This document shows positions 43,875 to 56,316 of a stretch of 64,000 nt of DNA, in pieces. The notes beneath the pieces were generated by a model. The model made no database searches, was not told where the DNA came from, and saw nothing but the letters and a program-made list of their open reading frames with translations. The translations under genes were made by a program, and so were the position numbers. Each line of letters opens with the position of its first letter. Within the stretch, counting starts at the first letter, position 1. The stretch lies in assembly GCF_904849725.1 (NCBI RefSeq), contig NC_058521.1, positions 101,852,244-101,916,243 on the forward strand, given 5' to 3'. This DNA is from Hordeum vulgare subsp. vulgare (Eukaryota; Streptophyta; Magnoliopsida; Poales; Poaceae).

Positions 43875-45027
43875 TGTTGGAAATATGCCCTAGAGGCAAT
43901 AATAAATTAGTTATTATTATATTTCTTTGTTCATGATAATCGTTTATTATCCATGCTATAATTGTATTGATTGGAAACACAATACTTGTATGGATACATA
44001 GAGAAAACACTATCCCTAGTAAGCCTCTAGTTGACTAGCTCGTTGATCAAAGATGGTTAAGGTTTCCTGACCATAGGCAAGTATTGTTACTTGAAAACGG
44101 GATCACATCATTAGGAGAATCATGTGATGGACTGGACCCAAACTAATAGACGTAGCATGTTGATCGTGCCATTTTGTTGCTACTGTTTTTCTGCGTGTCA
44201 AGTATTTATTCCTATGACCATGAGATCATATAACTCACTGACACCGGAGGAATGCCTTGTGTGTATCAAATGTCACAACGTAACTGGGTGACTATAAAGA
44301 TGCTCTACAGGTATCTCCGAAGGTGTCCGTTGAGTTAGTATGGATCGAGACTGGGATTTGTCACTCCGTGTGACGGAGAGGTATCTTGGGGCCCACTCGG
44401 TAATACAACATCACACACAAGCCTTGCAAGCAATGTGAATTAGTGTAAGTCACGGGATCTTGTTTTATGGAACGAGTAAAGAGACTTGCCGGTAAATGAG
44501 ATTGAAATAGGTATGCGGATACTGACGATCGAATCTCGGGCAAGTAACATACCGAAGGACAAAGGGAATGATATACGGGATTATATGAATCCTTGGCACT
44601 GAGGTTCAAACGATAAGATCTTCGTAGAATATGTAGGATCCAATATGGGCATCCAGGTCCCGCTATTGGATATTGACCGAGGAGTCCCTCGGGTCATGTC
44701 TACATAGTTCTCGAACCCGCAGGGTCTGCACACTTAAGGTTCGACGTTGTTTTATGCGTATTTGAGTTATATGGTTGGTTACCGAATGTTGTTCGGAGTC
44801 CCGGATGAGATCACGGACGTCACGAGGGTTTCCAGAATGGTCCGGAGACGAAGATTGATATATAGGATGACCTCGTTTGATTACCCGAAGGTTTTCGGAA
44901 TTACAGGGAATGACGAATGGGTTCCGGATGTTCACCGGGGGGGGGGGGCAGCCCACCCCGGGGAAGCCCATAGGCCTTAGGGGTGCCGCACTAGCCCTTA
45001 GTGGGCTGGTGGGCAAGCCCAAGAAGA
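43875..45027 (+). repeat. Left LTR of outer BARE1/WIS Copia, part 1
   Basis: Begins tgttggaaatatgcccta and is collinear with the other BARE1/WIS LTRs here up to about 44890. Then it carries a different middle ('gaatgggttccggatgttca', a run of 13 g, 'gggctggtgggcaagccc'). Interrupted by a minus-strand copy at 45028. The candidate target duplication is GGGTG (43870-43874). Confidence 0.88.
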
Positions 45028-48000
45028 TGTTGGGGAACGTCGCATGGGAAACAAAAAATTTCCTACGCGCACGAAGACCTATCATGGTGATGTCCATCTA
45101 CGAGAGGGGATGAGTGATCTACGTACCCTTGTAGATCGTACAACAGAAGCGTTAGTGAACGCGGTTGATGTAGTGGAACGTCCTCACGTCCCTCGATCCG
45201 CCCCGCGAACAATCCCGCGATCAGTCCCACGATCTAGTACCGAACGGACGGCACCTCCGCGTTCAGCACACGTACAGCTCGACGATGATCTCGCCTTCTT
45301 GATCCAGCAAGAGAGACGGAGAGGTAGAAGAGTTCTCCGGCAGCGTGACGGCGCTCCGGAGGTTGGTGATGACCTTGTCTCAGCAGGGCTCCGCCCGAGC
45401 TCCGCAGAAACGCGATCTAGAGGAAAAACCGTGGAGGTATGTGGTCGGGCTGCCGTGGAAAAGTCGTCTCAAATCAGCCCTAAAACCTCCGTATATATAG
45501 GTGGGAGGGAGGGGAGGAGTCAGCCTCAAAACCTAAAGGTTTGGCCGAAATTGGAGGTGGAGGAGTCCTACTCCAATCCTACTTGGAGTAGGATTCCACC
45601 TTCCCACTTGGAAACTCTTTCCACCTTGTGTTTTTTCCTTCTCAAACCTTATGGGCCTTAGTGGGAACTTATTCCAGCCCACTAGGGGCTGGTTTATCTC
45701 TTCCCATAGCCCATGAGACCCCTTGGGGCGTGACACCCCTCCCGATGGTCCCCGGCACCCCTCCCGGCACTCCCGGTACACTACCGATGAGCCCGAAACT
45801 TTTCCGGTAATGCACGAAAACCTTCCCGTAACCAAATGAGGTCATCCTATATATCAATCTTCGTTTCCGGACCATTCCGGAAACCCTCGTGACGTCCGTG
45901 ATCTCATCCGGGACTCCGAACAACATTCGGTAACCAACCATATAACTCAAATACGCATAAAACAACGTCGAACCTTAAGTGTGCAGACCCTGCGGGTTCG
46001 AGAACTATGTAGACATGACCCGAGAGACTCCTCGGTCAATATCCAATAGCGGGACCTGGATGCCCATATTGGATCCTACATATTCTACGAAGATCTTATC
46101 GTTTGAACCTCAGTGCCAAGGATTCATATAATCCCGTATGTCATTCCCTTTGTCCTTCGGTATGTTACTTGCCCGAGATTCGATCGTTAGTATCCGCATA
46201 CCTATTTCAATCTCGTTTACCGGCAAGTCTCTTTACTCGTTCCGTAATACAAGATCCCGCAACTTACATTAAGTTACATTGCTTGCAAGGCTTGTGTGTG
46301 ATGTTGTATTACCGAGTGGGCCCCGAGATACCTCTCCGTCACACGGAGTGACAAATCCCAGTCTCGATCTATACTAACTCAACGAACACCTTCGGAGAAA
46401 CCTGTAGAGCATCTTTATAGTCACCCAGTTACGTTGCGACGTTTGATACACACAAAGTATTCCTCCGGTGTCCGTGAGTTATATGATCTCATGGTCATAG
46501 GAACAAATACTTGACACGCAGAAAACAGTAGCAACAAAAAGACACGATCAACATGCTACGTCTATTAGTTTGGGTCTAGTCCATCACATGATTCTCCCAA
46601 TGATGTGATCCCGTTATCAAGTGACAACACTTGCCTATGGCCAGGAAACCTTGACCATCTTTGATCAACGAGCTAGTCAACTAGAGGCTTACTAGGGACA
46701 GTGTTTTGTCTATGTATCCACACAAGTATTGTGTTTCCAATCAATACAATTATAGCATGGATAATTAACGATTATCATGAACTAAGAAATATAATAATAA
46801 CTAATTTATTATTGCCTCTAGGGCATATTTCCAACAGTCTCCCACTTGCACTAGAGTCAATAATCTAGTTCACATCACCATGTGATTCCAACGAATCCAA
46901 CACCCATATAGTTATGGGGTCTGATCACGTCTTGCTCGTGAGAGAGGTTTTAGTCAACGGTTCTGAAACTTTCAGATTCGTGCGTTCTTTACAAATCTTT
47001 ATGTCATCTTATAGATGCTGCTAGTACATGCTATTCGGAAATGCTCCAAATATCTACTCTACTATACGAATCCGTTTCACTACTCATAGTTATCCGGATT
47101 AGTGTCAAAGCTTGCATTGACGTAACCCTTTACGACAAACTCTTTAACCACCTCCATAATCGAGAAAAATTCCTTAGTCCATTAGTTACCAAGGATAAAT
47201 TTCGACCGCTGCTAGTGGTTCAATCATGGATCACTCTCTGTACCTCTCAACATACTTTGAGTCAAGGCACACTTCAGGTGCGGTACACAGCATGGCATAC
47301 TTTAGATTCTACGGCTAAGGCATAGAAGACGACCTTCGTCTATTCTCTTTATTCTGCCGTGGTCGGGTTTTGAGTCTTACTCAAATTCACACCTCACAAC
47401 GCAACCAAGAACTCCTTATTTGCTGGTCTATTTTGAACTCTGTCAAAAACTTGTCAAGGCATGCATCTTGTTGAAACTTCTATTAAGCGCTTTCGATCTA
47501 TCTCCATAGATCTTTGATGCTCAACGTTCAAGTAGCGTAATCCAGGTACTCCTTTGAAAACTTCTTTCAAACAACCTTGTATGCTTTACAGAAATTCTAC
47601 ATTACTTCTGATCCACAATATGTCAACCACATATACCTATCAGAAATTCTATAGTGCTCCCACTCACTTCTTTGGAAATACAAGTTTCTCATAAACCTTG
47701 TACAAACCCAAAATCTTTGATCATCTCATCAAAGTGTATATTCCAACTCCGAGATGCTTGCACCAGTCCATTGAAGGATCACTGGAGTTTGCATACTTGC
47801 TAGTATCTTTAGGATCGACAAAACCTTCTGGTTGTATCACATACAATGTTTGCTCAAGGAAACCGTCGAGAAAACAATGTTTTGACATCCTACGTGCAAT
47901 ATTTCATAAATAATGCATCAACAACTAACATAATTCTAACAGACTTTTAGCATCGCTACGAGTGAGAAAGTCTCATCATAGTCAACTGTTTGATCTTATC

Positions 48001-51000
48001 GAAAACATCTTTGCGACAAGTCGAGCGTTTCTTAATAGTGACTTATCACCATCATCGTCTGTCTTCTTTTAAAGATCCATTTTTACTCAATAGTCCTATG
48101 ACCATCAAGTAGTTCTACCAAAGTCTACACTTTGTTCACACATGGATCCTCTCTCGGATTTCATGGCTTCCAGCCATTTGTCGGAATCTGGGCCCACCAT
48201 CGCTTTCTCCATAACTCGTAGGTTCACTGTTGCTCAACAACCTGACCTCCAAGACAGGGTTACCGTACTACTCTACAGCAGTACGCGACCTTGTCGACCT
48301 ACGAGGTTTGTAGTAACTTGATTCGAAGCTCAATGATCATCATCATCAGCTTCCACTTCAATTGGTGTAGGCGCCACATGAACAACTTCCTGCGCCCTGC
48401 TACACACTGGTTGAAGTGATGGTTCAATAACCTCATCAAGTTCTACTACCCTCCCACTCAATTCTTTCGAGAGAAACCTTTCCTCGAGAAAGGATCCGTT
48501 TCTAGAAACAAACACTTTGCTTTCGGATCTGAGATAGGAGATGTACCCAACTGTTTTGGATATCCTATGAAGATGCATTTATCCGCTTTGGGTTCGAGCT
48601 TATCAGACTGAAACTTTTTCACATAAGTGTCGAAACCCCAAACTTTCAAGAAACGACAGTTTAGATTTCTCTAAACCTCAGTCTATACTGTGTCATCTCA
48701 ACGGAAATACGCGGTGTCCTATTTAAAGTGAGTGCGGTTGTCTCTAATGCATAACCCATAAACGATAGTGGTAATTCGATAAGAGACATCATAGTATGCA
48801 CCATACCAAATAGTGTGTGGCTATGACGTTTCAGACACATCATCACACTATGATGTTCCAGGTGGCATGAACTGCAAAACAATTTCCACATTGTCTTAAG
48901 TGTGTACCAAAACTCGTAACTCAGATATTCATTTCCATGATCATATCGTAGATAGTTTATCCTCTTGTTACGACGAACTTCACTCTGAAACGGAATTGAA
49001 CTTTTCAACATTTTAGACTTGTGATTCATTAAGTAAATACTCCTTTATCTACTCAAATCGTCAGTGAAGTAAGAACATAATGATATCCAGTGCGTGCCTC
49101 AGCACCCATTGGACTGCATACATCAAAATGTATCACTTCCAACAAGTTACTATCTTATTTCATCTCAATGAAAACAAGGCCTTGCTCATGTGGTATGATT
49201 CGCATGTCACTAGTGATTCGAAATCAGGTGAGTACAAAGATCCATCAGCATGGAGCCTCTTCATGCAATTTATACTAACATGACTCAAGCGGCAGTGCCA
49301 CAAGTAAGTGGTACTATCATCATTAACTCGTATCTTTTGGCACCAATATCATGAACATGTGTAACACTAGATCGAGATTCAATAAACCATTGAAGGTGAA
49401 TATTCAAGAAAATAGAGTAACCATTATTCTCTTTAAATGAATAATCGTATTGCAATAAACACGATCCAATCATGTTCATGCTTAACGCAAGCACCAAATA
49501 AAAATTAGTTAGGTTTAACACCAATCCCGATGGTAGAGGGAGCGTGCGACGTTTGATCATATCAACCTTAGAAACACTTCCAACACGTATCGTCACCTCG
49601 CCTTTAGCTAGTCTCCGTTTATGCCGTAGCTTTCATTTCGTGTTACTAATCACTTAGCAACCGAACCGGTATCCAATACCCTCATGCTACTAGGAGTACT
49701 AGTAAAGTACACATCAACATCATGTATAAAATATACTTCTTTTGACTTTTGCCAGCCTTCTTATCTACCAAGTATCTGGAGTTGCTCCGCCTCAGTGACT
49801 GTTCCCCTCATTACAGAAGCACTTAGTCTCGGGTTTGGGTTTAATCTTGGGTCTCTTCATTAGTGCAGCAATTGTTTTGCCGTTTCACGAAGTATCCCTT
49901 CTAGCCCTTGCCTTTCTTGATACTTAGTGGTTTTACAAACCATCAACTATTGATGCTCCTTCTTGATTTCTACTTTCGCAGTGTCAAACATCGCGAATCG
50001 CTCAAGGATCATTGTATCTATCATTGATATGTTATAGTTCATCACGAAGCTCTCATAGCTTGGTGGCAGTGACTTTGGAGAACCATCACTATCTCATCTG
50101 GAAGATTAACTCCCACTTGATTCAAGTGATTGTCGTACTCAGACAATCTGAGCACACGCTCAATGATTGAGCTTTTCTCCTTTACTTCGTGGACAAAGAA
50201 TCTTGTTGGAGGTCTCGTACCTCTTAACAAGGGCACAAGCATGAAATCACAATTTCATCCTTTTAGAACATAACTTATGTTCCGTGACGTTTTACAACTT
50301 TTTCGGCGCCTTGCTTCTAAGCCATTAAGTTTTTTTGCACTGAACTATCGTGTAGTCATCAGAAACGTGTATGTCGGATGTTCATAGCATCCACAAACGA
50401 CGCTCGAGGTGCAGCACACCGAGTGGTGCATTAAGGACATAAGCCTTCTGCGTAGCTACGAGGACAACCCTCGCTTTTACAGACTCAGTCTGCAAAGTTT
50501 GCTACTTTCAACTTTCAACTAAATTTTCTCTAGGAACATATAAAAAACAGTAGAGCTATAGCGCAAGCTACATCGTAATTCGTAAAGACCATTAGACTAT
50601 GTTCATGACAATTAGTTCAATTAATCATATTACTTAAGAACTCCCACTCAAAAAGTACATCTCTCTAGTCATTTGAGTGGTTCATGATCCACTTACACTA
50701 GCTCAAGTCCGATCATCACGTGAGTTGAGTATAGTTTCAGTGGTAAGCATCCCTATGCTAATCATATCATCTATATGATTCATGATCGACCTTTCGGTCT
50801 CATGTGTTCCGAGGCCATGTCTGCACACGCTAGGCTCGTCAAGCTTAACCCGAGTGTTCCGCGTGCGCAACTGTTTTGCACCCGTTGTATGTGAACGTTG
50901 AGTCTATCACACCCGATCATCACGTGGTGTCTCGAAACGACGAACTGTAGCAACGGTGCACAGTCGGGGAGAACACAATTTCGTCTTGAAATTTTAGTGA

Positions 51001-53636
51001 GAGATCACCTCATAATGCTACCGTCGTTCTAAGAAAAATAAGGTGCATAAAAGGATTAACATCACATGCAATTTATAAGTGACATGATATGGCCATCATC
51101 ACGTGCTTCTTGATCTCCATCACCAAAGCACCGGCACGATCTTCTTGTCACCGGCGTCACACCATGATCTCCATCATCATGATCTCCATCAACGTGTCGC
51201 CATCGGGGTTGTCGTGCTACTCATTCTATTACTACTAAAGCTACGTCCTAGCAAAATAGTAAACGCATCTGCAAGCACAAACGTTAGTTATAAAGACAAC
51301 CCTATGGCTCCTGCCGGTTGCCGTACCATCGACGTGCAAGTCGATATTAACTATTACAACATGATCATCTCATACATCCAATATATCACATCACATCATT
51401 GGCCATATCACATCACAAGCTTACCCTGCAAAAACAAGTTAGACGTCCTCTAATTTTGTTGTTGCATGTTTTACGTGGTGACCATGGGTATCTAGTAGGA
51501 TCGCATCTTACTTACGCAAACACCACAACGGAGATATATGAGTTGCTATTTAACCTCATCCAAGGACCTCCTCGGTCAAATCCGATTCAACTAAAGTTGG
51601 AGAAACCGACACTTGCCAGTCATCTTTGAGCAACGGAGTTACTCGTAACGATGAAACCAGTCTCTCGTAAGCATACGAGTAATGTCGGTCCAAGCCGCTT
51701 CAATCCAACAATACCACGGAATCAAGAAAATACTAAGGAGGGCAGAAAAACGCACATCACCGCCCACAAAACTTTTGTGTTCTACTCGAGAAGACATCTA
51801 CGCATGAACCTAGCTCATGATGCCACTGTCGGGGAACGTCGCATGGGAAACAAAAATTTTCCTACGCGCACGAAGACCTATCATGGTGATGTCCATCTAC
51901 GAGAGGGGATGAGTGATCTACGTACCCTTGTAGATCGTACAGCAGAAGCGTTAGTGAACGCGGTTGATGTAGTGGAACGTCCTCACGTCCCTCGATCCGC
52001 CCCGCGAACAATCCCGCGATCAGTCCCACGATCTAGTACCGAACGGACGGCACCTCCGCGTTCAGCACACGTACAGCTCGACGATGATCTCGGCCTTCTT
52101 GATCCAGCAAGAGAGACGGAGAGGTAGAAGAGTTCTCCGGCAGCGTGACGGTGCTCCGGAGGTTGGTGATGACCTTGTCTCAGCAGGGCTCCGCCCGAGC
52201 TCCGCAGAAACGCGATCTAGAGGAAAAACCGTGGAGGTATGTGGTCGGGCTGCCGTGGAAAAGTCGTCTCAAATCAGGCCTAAAACCTCCGTATATATAG
52301 GTGGGAGGGAGGGGAGGAGTCAGCCTCAAAACCTAAAGGTTTGGCCGAAATTGGAGGTGGAGGAGTCCTACTCCAATCCTACTTGGAGTAGGATTCCACC
52401 TTCCCACTTGGAAACTCTTTCCACCTTGTGTTTTTTCCTTCTCAAACCTTATGGGCCTTAGTGGGAACTTATTCCAGCCCACTAGGGGCTGGTTTATCTC
52501 TTCCCATAGCCCATGAGACCCCTTGGGGCGTGACACCCCTCCCGATGGTCCCCGGCACCCCTCCCGGCACTCCCGGTACACTACCGATGAGCCCGAAACT
52601 TTTCCGGTAATGCACGAAAACCTTCCCGTAACCAAATGAGGTCATCCTATATATCAATCTTCGTTTCCGGACCATTCCGGAAACCCTCGTGACGTTCGTG
52701 ATCTCATCCGGGACTCCGAACAACATTAGGTAACCAACCATATAACTCAAATACGCATAAAACAACGTCGAACCTTAAGTGTGCAGACCCTGCGGGTTCG
52801 AGAACTATGTAGACATGACCCGAGAGACTCCTCGGTCAATATCCAATAGCGGGACCTGGATGCCCATATTGGATCCTACATATTCTACGAAGATCTTATC
52901 GTTTGAACCTCAGTGCCAAGGATTCATATAATCCCGTATGTCATTCCCTTTGTCCTTCGGTATGTTACTTGCCCGAGATTCGATCGTTAGTATCCGCATA
53001 CCTATTTCAATCTCGTTTACCGGCAAGTCTCTTTACTCGTTCCGTAATACAAGATCCCGCAACTTACATTAAGTTACATTGCTTGCAAGGCTTGTGTGTG
53101 ATGTTGTATTACCGAGTGGGCCCCGAGATACCTCTCCGTCACACGGAGTGACAAATCCCAGTCTCGATCTATACTAACTCAACGAACACCTTCGGAGAAA
53201 CCTGTAGAGCATCTTTATAGTCACCCAGTTACGTTGCGACGTTTGATACACACAAAGTATTCCTCCGGTGTCCGTGAGTTATATGATCTCATGGTCATAG
53301 GAACAAATACTTGACACGCAGAAAACAGTAGCAACAAAAAGACACGATCAACATGCTACGTCTATTAGTTTGGGTCTAGTCCATCACATGATTCTCCCAA
53401 TGATGTGATCCCGTTATCAAGTGACAACACTTGCCTATGGCCAGAAAACCTTGACCATCTTTGATCAACGAGCTAGTCAACTAGAGGCTTACTAGGGACA
53501 GTGTTTTGTCTATGTATCCACACAAGTATTGTGTTTCCAATCAATACAATTATAGCATGGATAATAAACGATTATCATGAACTAAGAAATATAATAATAA
53601 CTAATTTATTATTGCCTCTAGGGCATATTTCCAACA
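45028..53636 (-). mobile_element. BARE1/WIS-type Copia retrotransposon, minus strand, young and coding-dead
   Basis: 8609 bp, with LTRs 45028-46836 and 51827-53636 (1809 and 1810 bp). They differ at about ten sites by eye (about 0.6%), so the insertion is recent. The target duplication GAAGA is perfect (45023-45027 and 53637-53641). The inverse polypurine tract gtctcccacttgcacta follows the first LTR; the inverse primer-site region cctagctcatgatgccac precedes the second. The interior is 4990 bp, one base different from Copia element 1, and has no long ORF. Confidence 0.95.
46837..51826 (-). pseudogene. Minus-strand Copia interior: gag-pol remnants
   Basis: The same remnants as Copia element 1, in reverse: integrase pieces ('MMSLIELPLSFMGYALETTA' near 48725-48790, 'SDKLEPKADKCIFIGYPKQL' near 48550-48610). 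The RT active-site position reads Y-V-V-D (complement 47622-47633), again with Val at the first catalytic Asp. A gag piece 'KEKSSIIERVLRLSEYDNHL' lies near 50125-50185. No frame exceeds about 125 codons. The breaks largely coincide with those of 25087-30077. Confidence 0.8.
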
Positions 53637-54273
53637 GAAGACCCCTGCACAGGAAGAAAGAAAATCAAAGAGAAAAAGGGGAAGTGGGAAGGAAGGGAAG
53701 GACTCCACCTTCCAATCCTAGAAGGACCCCCCCTTCGGTCGACCCCCTTGGGGCTCCTTGATCCTCAAGGCAAGGCCCCTCCCCTCCCACCTATATATAC
53801 GGAGGTATTAGGGCTGATTTGAGACAACTTTTGCCACGACAGCCCGACCATATACCTCCACGGTTTTTCCTCTAAATCGTATTTCTGCGGAGCTCGGGCG
53901 GAGCCCTGCTGAGATAGATAACCACCAACCTCCGGAGCGCCGTCACACTACCGAAGAACTCATGTACCTCTCCGTCTCTCTTGCTGGATCAAGAAGACCG
54001 AGATCATCGTCGAGATGTACGTGTGCTGAACGGGGAGGTGCCATCCGTTCGGCACTAGATCGGAGCGGATCGTGGGAAGGATCGCGGGACGGTTCGCGGG
54101 GTGGATCGAGGGACGTGAGGACGTTCCACTACATCAACCGCGTTTATTAACGTTTCTGCTATGCGATCTACAAGGGTACGTACATCTGAAATCCCCCTCG
54201 CAGATGGACATCACCATGATAGGTCTTCGTGCGCGTAGGAATTTTTTTGTTTCCCATGCGACATTCCCCAAAA
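53637..54273 (+). repeat. Left LTR of outer BARE1/WIS Copia, part 2
   Basis: Resumes with the duplicated GAAGA and continues 'cacctatatatacggaggta' (TATA region near 53790) to cattccccaaaa at 54273, where other copies end ccccaaca. The total LTR length without the insertion is about 1785 bp. Confidence 0.85.
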
Positions 54274-54695
54274 GTGGCATCATGAGCTAGGTTCATGCGT
54301 AGATGTTATCTCGAGTAGAACACAAAAGTTTTTGTGGGCGGTGATGTGCGATTTGCTGCCTTCCTTACTCTTTTCTTGATTCCGCAGTATTGTTGGATCG
54401 AAGCGGCTCGGACCGACATTACTCGTACGCTTACGAGAGACTGGTTTCATCGCTACGAGCAACCACATTACTCAAAGATGACTGGCGAGTGTCGGTTTCT
54501 CCAACTTTAGTTTAATCGGATTTGATGGAGGAGGTCCTTGGATGAGGTTAAATAGAAATTCATACATCTCCGTTGTGGTGTTTGCGTAAGTAAGGTGCGA
54601 TCCTACTAGATACCCATGGCAAGCACGTAAAACATAAAACAACAATTAGAGGACGTCTAACTTGTTTTTGCAGGGTATGCTTGTGATGTGATATG
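54274..54695 (+). mobile_element. Outer BARE1/WIS Copia, interior part 1
   Basis: The primer-site region tggcatcatgagctaggttc (54275-54294), then leader DNA collinear with 25087-25521. It stops at gatgtgatatg, where a Gypsy element is inserted. Confidence 0.85.
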
Positions 54696-54788
54696 ACTGC
54701 TACCTAAAAAAGATCCCCGGCAACGGTGCCGGAAATACTTCTGATTGTTCTGCCGTGTATCCCTGGCAACGGCGCCAAAAAGTAGTTG

Positions 54789-56316
54789 TGTCGACAGCAC
54801 CTAGAATCCTTCAGCTACGGCTACGCCTTGGAGCCTTGCGTTGGTGTTCCCTCGAAGCGGAAAGGGTGATGTAGCAGAGCGATGGTAAGTATTTCCCTCA
54901 GTTTGAGAACCAAGGTATCAATCCGCGGAAGAGTATCTCAAGATCCTGCACAAACACAAAAGCTTGCACCCAACGCTATAAAGGGGTTGTCAATCCCTTA
55001 TAGATTGTTTGCCAAGTGAGAACTGAAAGCAACAAAGTAACAAAGCAAAGTAAAAGCGGAGATGTAAACGATGGATGTGAATAGACCCGGGGACCGTAGT
55101 GTTTACTAGTGGCTTCTCTCATAAAAGCAAGTAGACGGTGGGTGAACAAATTACTGTCGAGCAATTGATAGAACTGTGCAGAGTCGTGGCGATATCTATG
55201 CAATGATTATTTCTATAAGCATCACGTTCTAAACAAGTAGACCGATACTTTCTGCATCTACTACTATTACTCCACACGTCGACCGCTATCCAGCATGCAT
55301 CTAGTGTATTAAGTCCATAAGAACAGAGTAACGCCTTAAGCAAGATGACATGATGTAGAGGGATAATCTCAAACCAATGATAAAACCCCCATCTTTTTAC
55401 CCTTGATGGCAATTGCTTGACGTGTGCCTTGCTGCCCCTACTGTCACTGGGAAAGGTCACCACATGGCAGAACCCAAAACCAAGCACTTCTCCCATTGCA
55501 AGAATCATAGATCTAGCTGGCCAAACAAAACCCAAGACTCGGAGAGACTTACAAGGATATCAAATCATGCATATAAGAAATCAACAAAGACTCAAATATA
55601 TATCATAGATAATCTGATCACAAGTCCACAATTCATCGGATCTCGACAAACACACCGCCAAAGAAGATTACATCAGATAGATCTCCATGAAGATCATGGA
55701 GAACTTTGTATTGAAGATCGAAGAGAGAGAAGAAGCCATCTAGCTACTAACTACGGACCCGTAGGTCTCAAGTGAACTACTCACGAGTCATTGGAGGGGT
55801 GATGATGATGATGAAGAAGTCCTCCACCTTCAAAGTCCCCTCCAGCAGGGTGCCGGGAAGGGTCACTAGATGAGATCTCGCGGAAACAGAAGCTTGCGGC
55901 GGCGGAAAAGTATTTTCGAGGCTCCCCTGATTTTTTGCGGAATATTTGGGAATATATAGGCGCAAGATCTAGGTTAGGGGGCGGCCAGGGTGGCCACAAG
56001 CTTGCCCACCGCCGCCTCCCCCTGGTGGCGTGGTGGGAGCTTGTGGGCTCCCTGGGGCCCACCTGTCTTGGCCCAAAGGCTCCCTGGTCTTCTTTCGTTC
56101 GGAAAAAAATCATTTCGGGGTTTTTATTCCGTTTGGACTCCGTTCCAAAATCGCATCTGAAAAAAAGTCAAAAACACGAAAAAACACGAACTGGCACTTG
56201 GCACTGAATTAATAAGTTAGTCCCAAAAAGATATAAAAAGGTACATAAAACATACAAAGAAGGCAAGATAACAGAGTGAAACCATCAAAAATTATAGATA
56301 CATTTGAGACGTATCA
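54789..56316 (-). repeat. 3' LTR of the non-autonomous Gypsy element
   Basis: 1528 bp. Lacks the 46 bp present at about 60096-60141 of the other LTR. Holds a GC-rich hairpin at 55983-56056 (gccacaagctt ... gagcttgtgg). Confidence 0.9.

Noticed and set aside
45028..53636. An assembly artefact joining two opposite LTRs at 45028
   Set aside because: The element has two LTRs, a primer site, a polypurine tract and a perfect GAAGA duplication, which explains the inverted order naturally.
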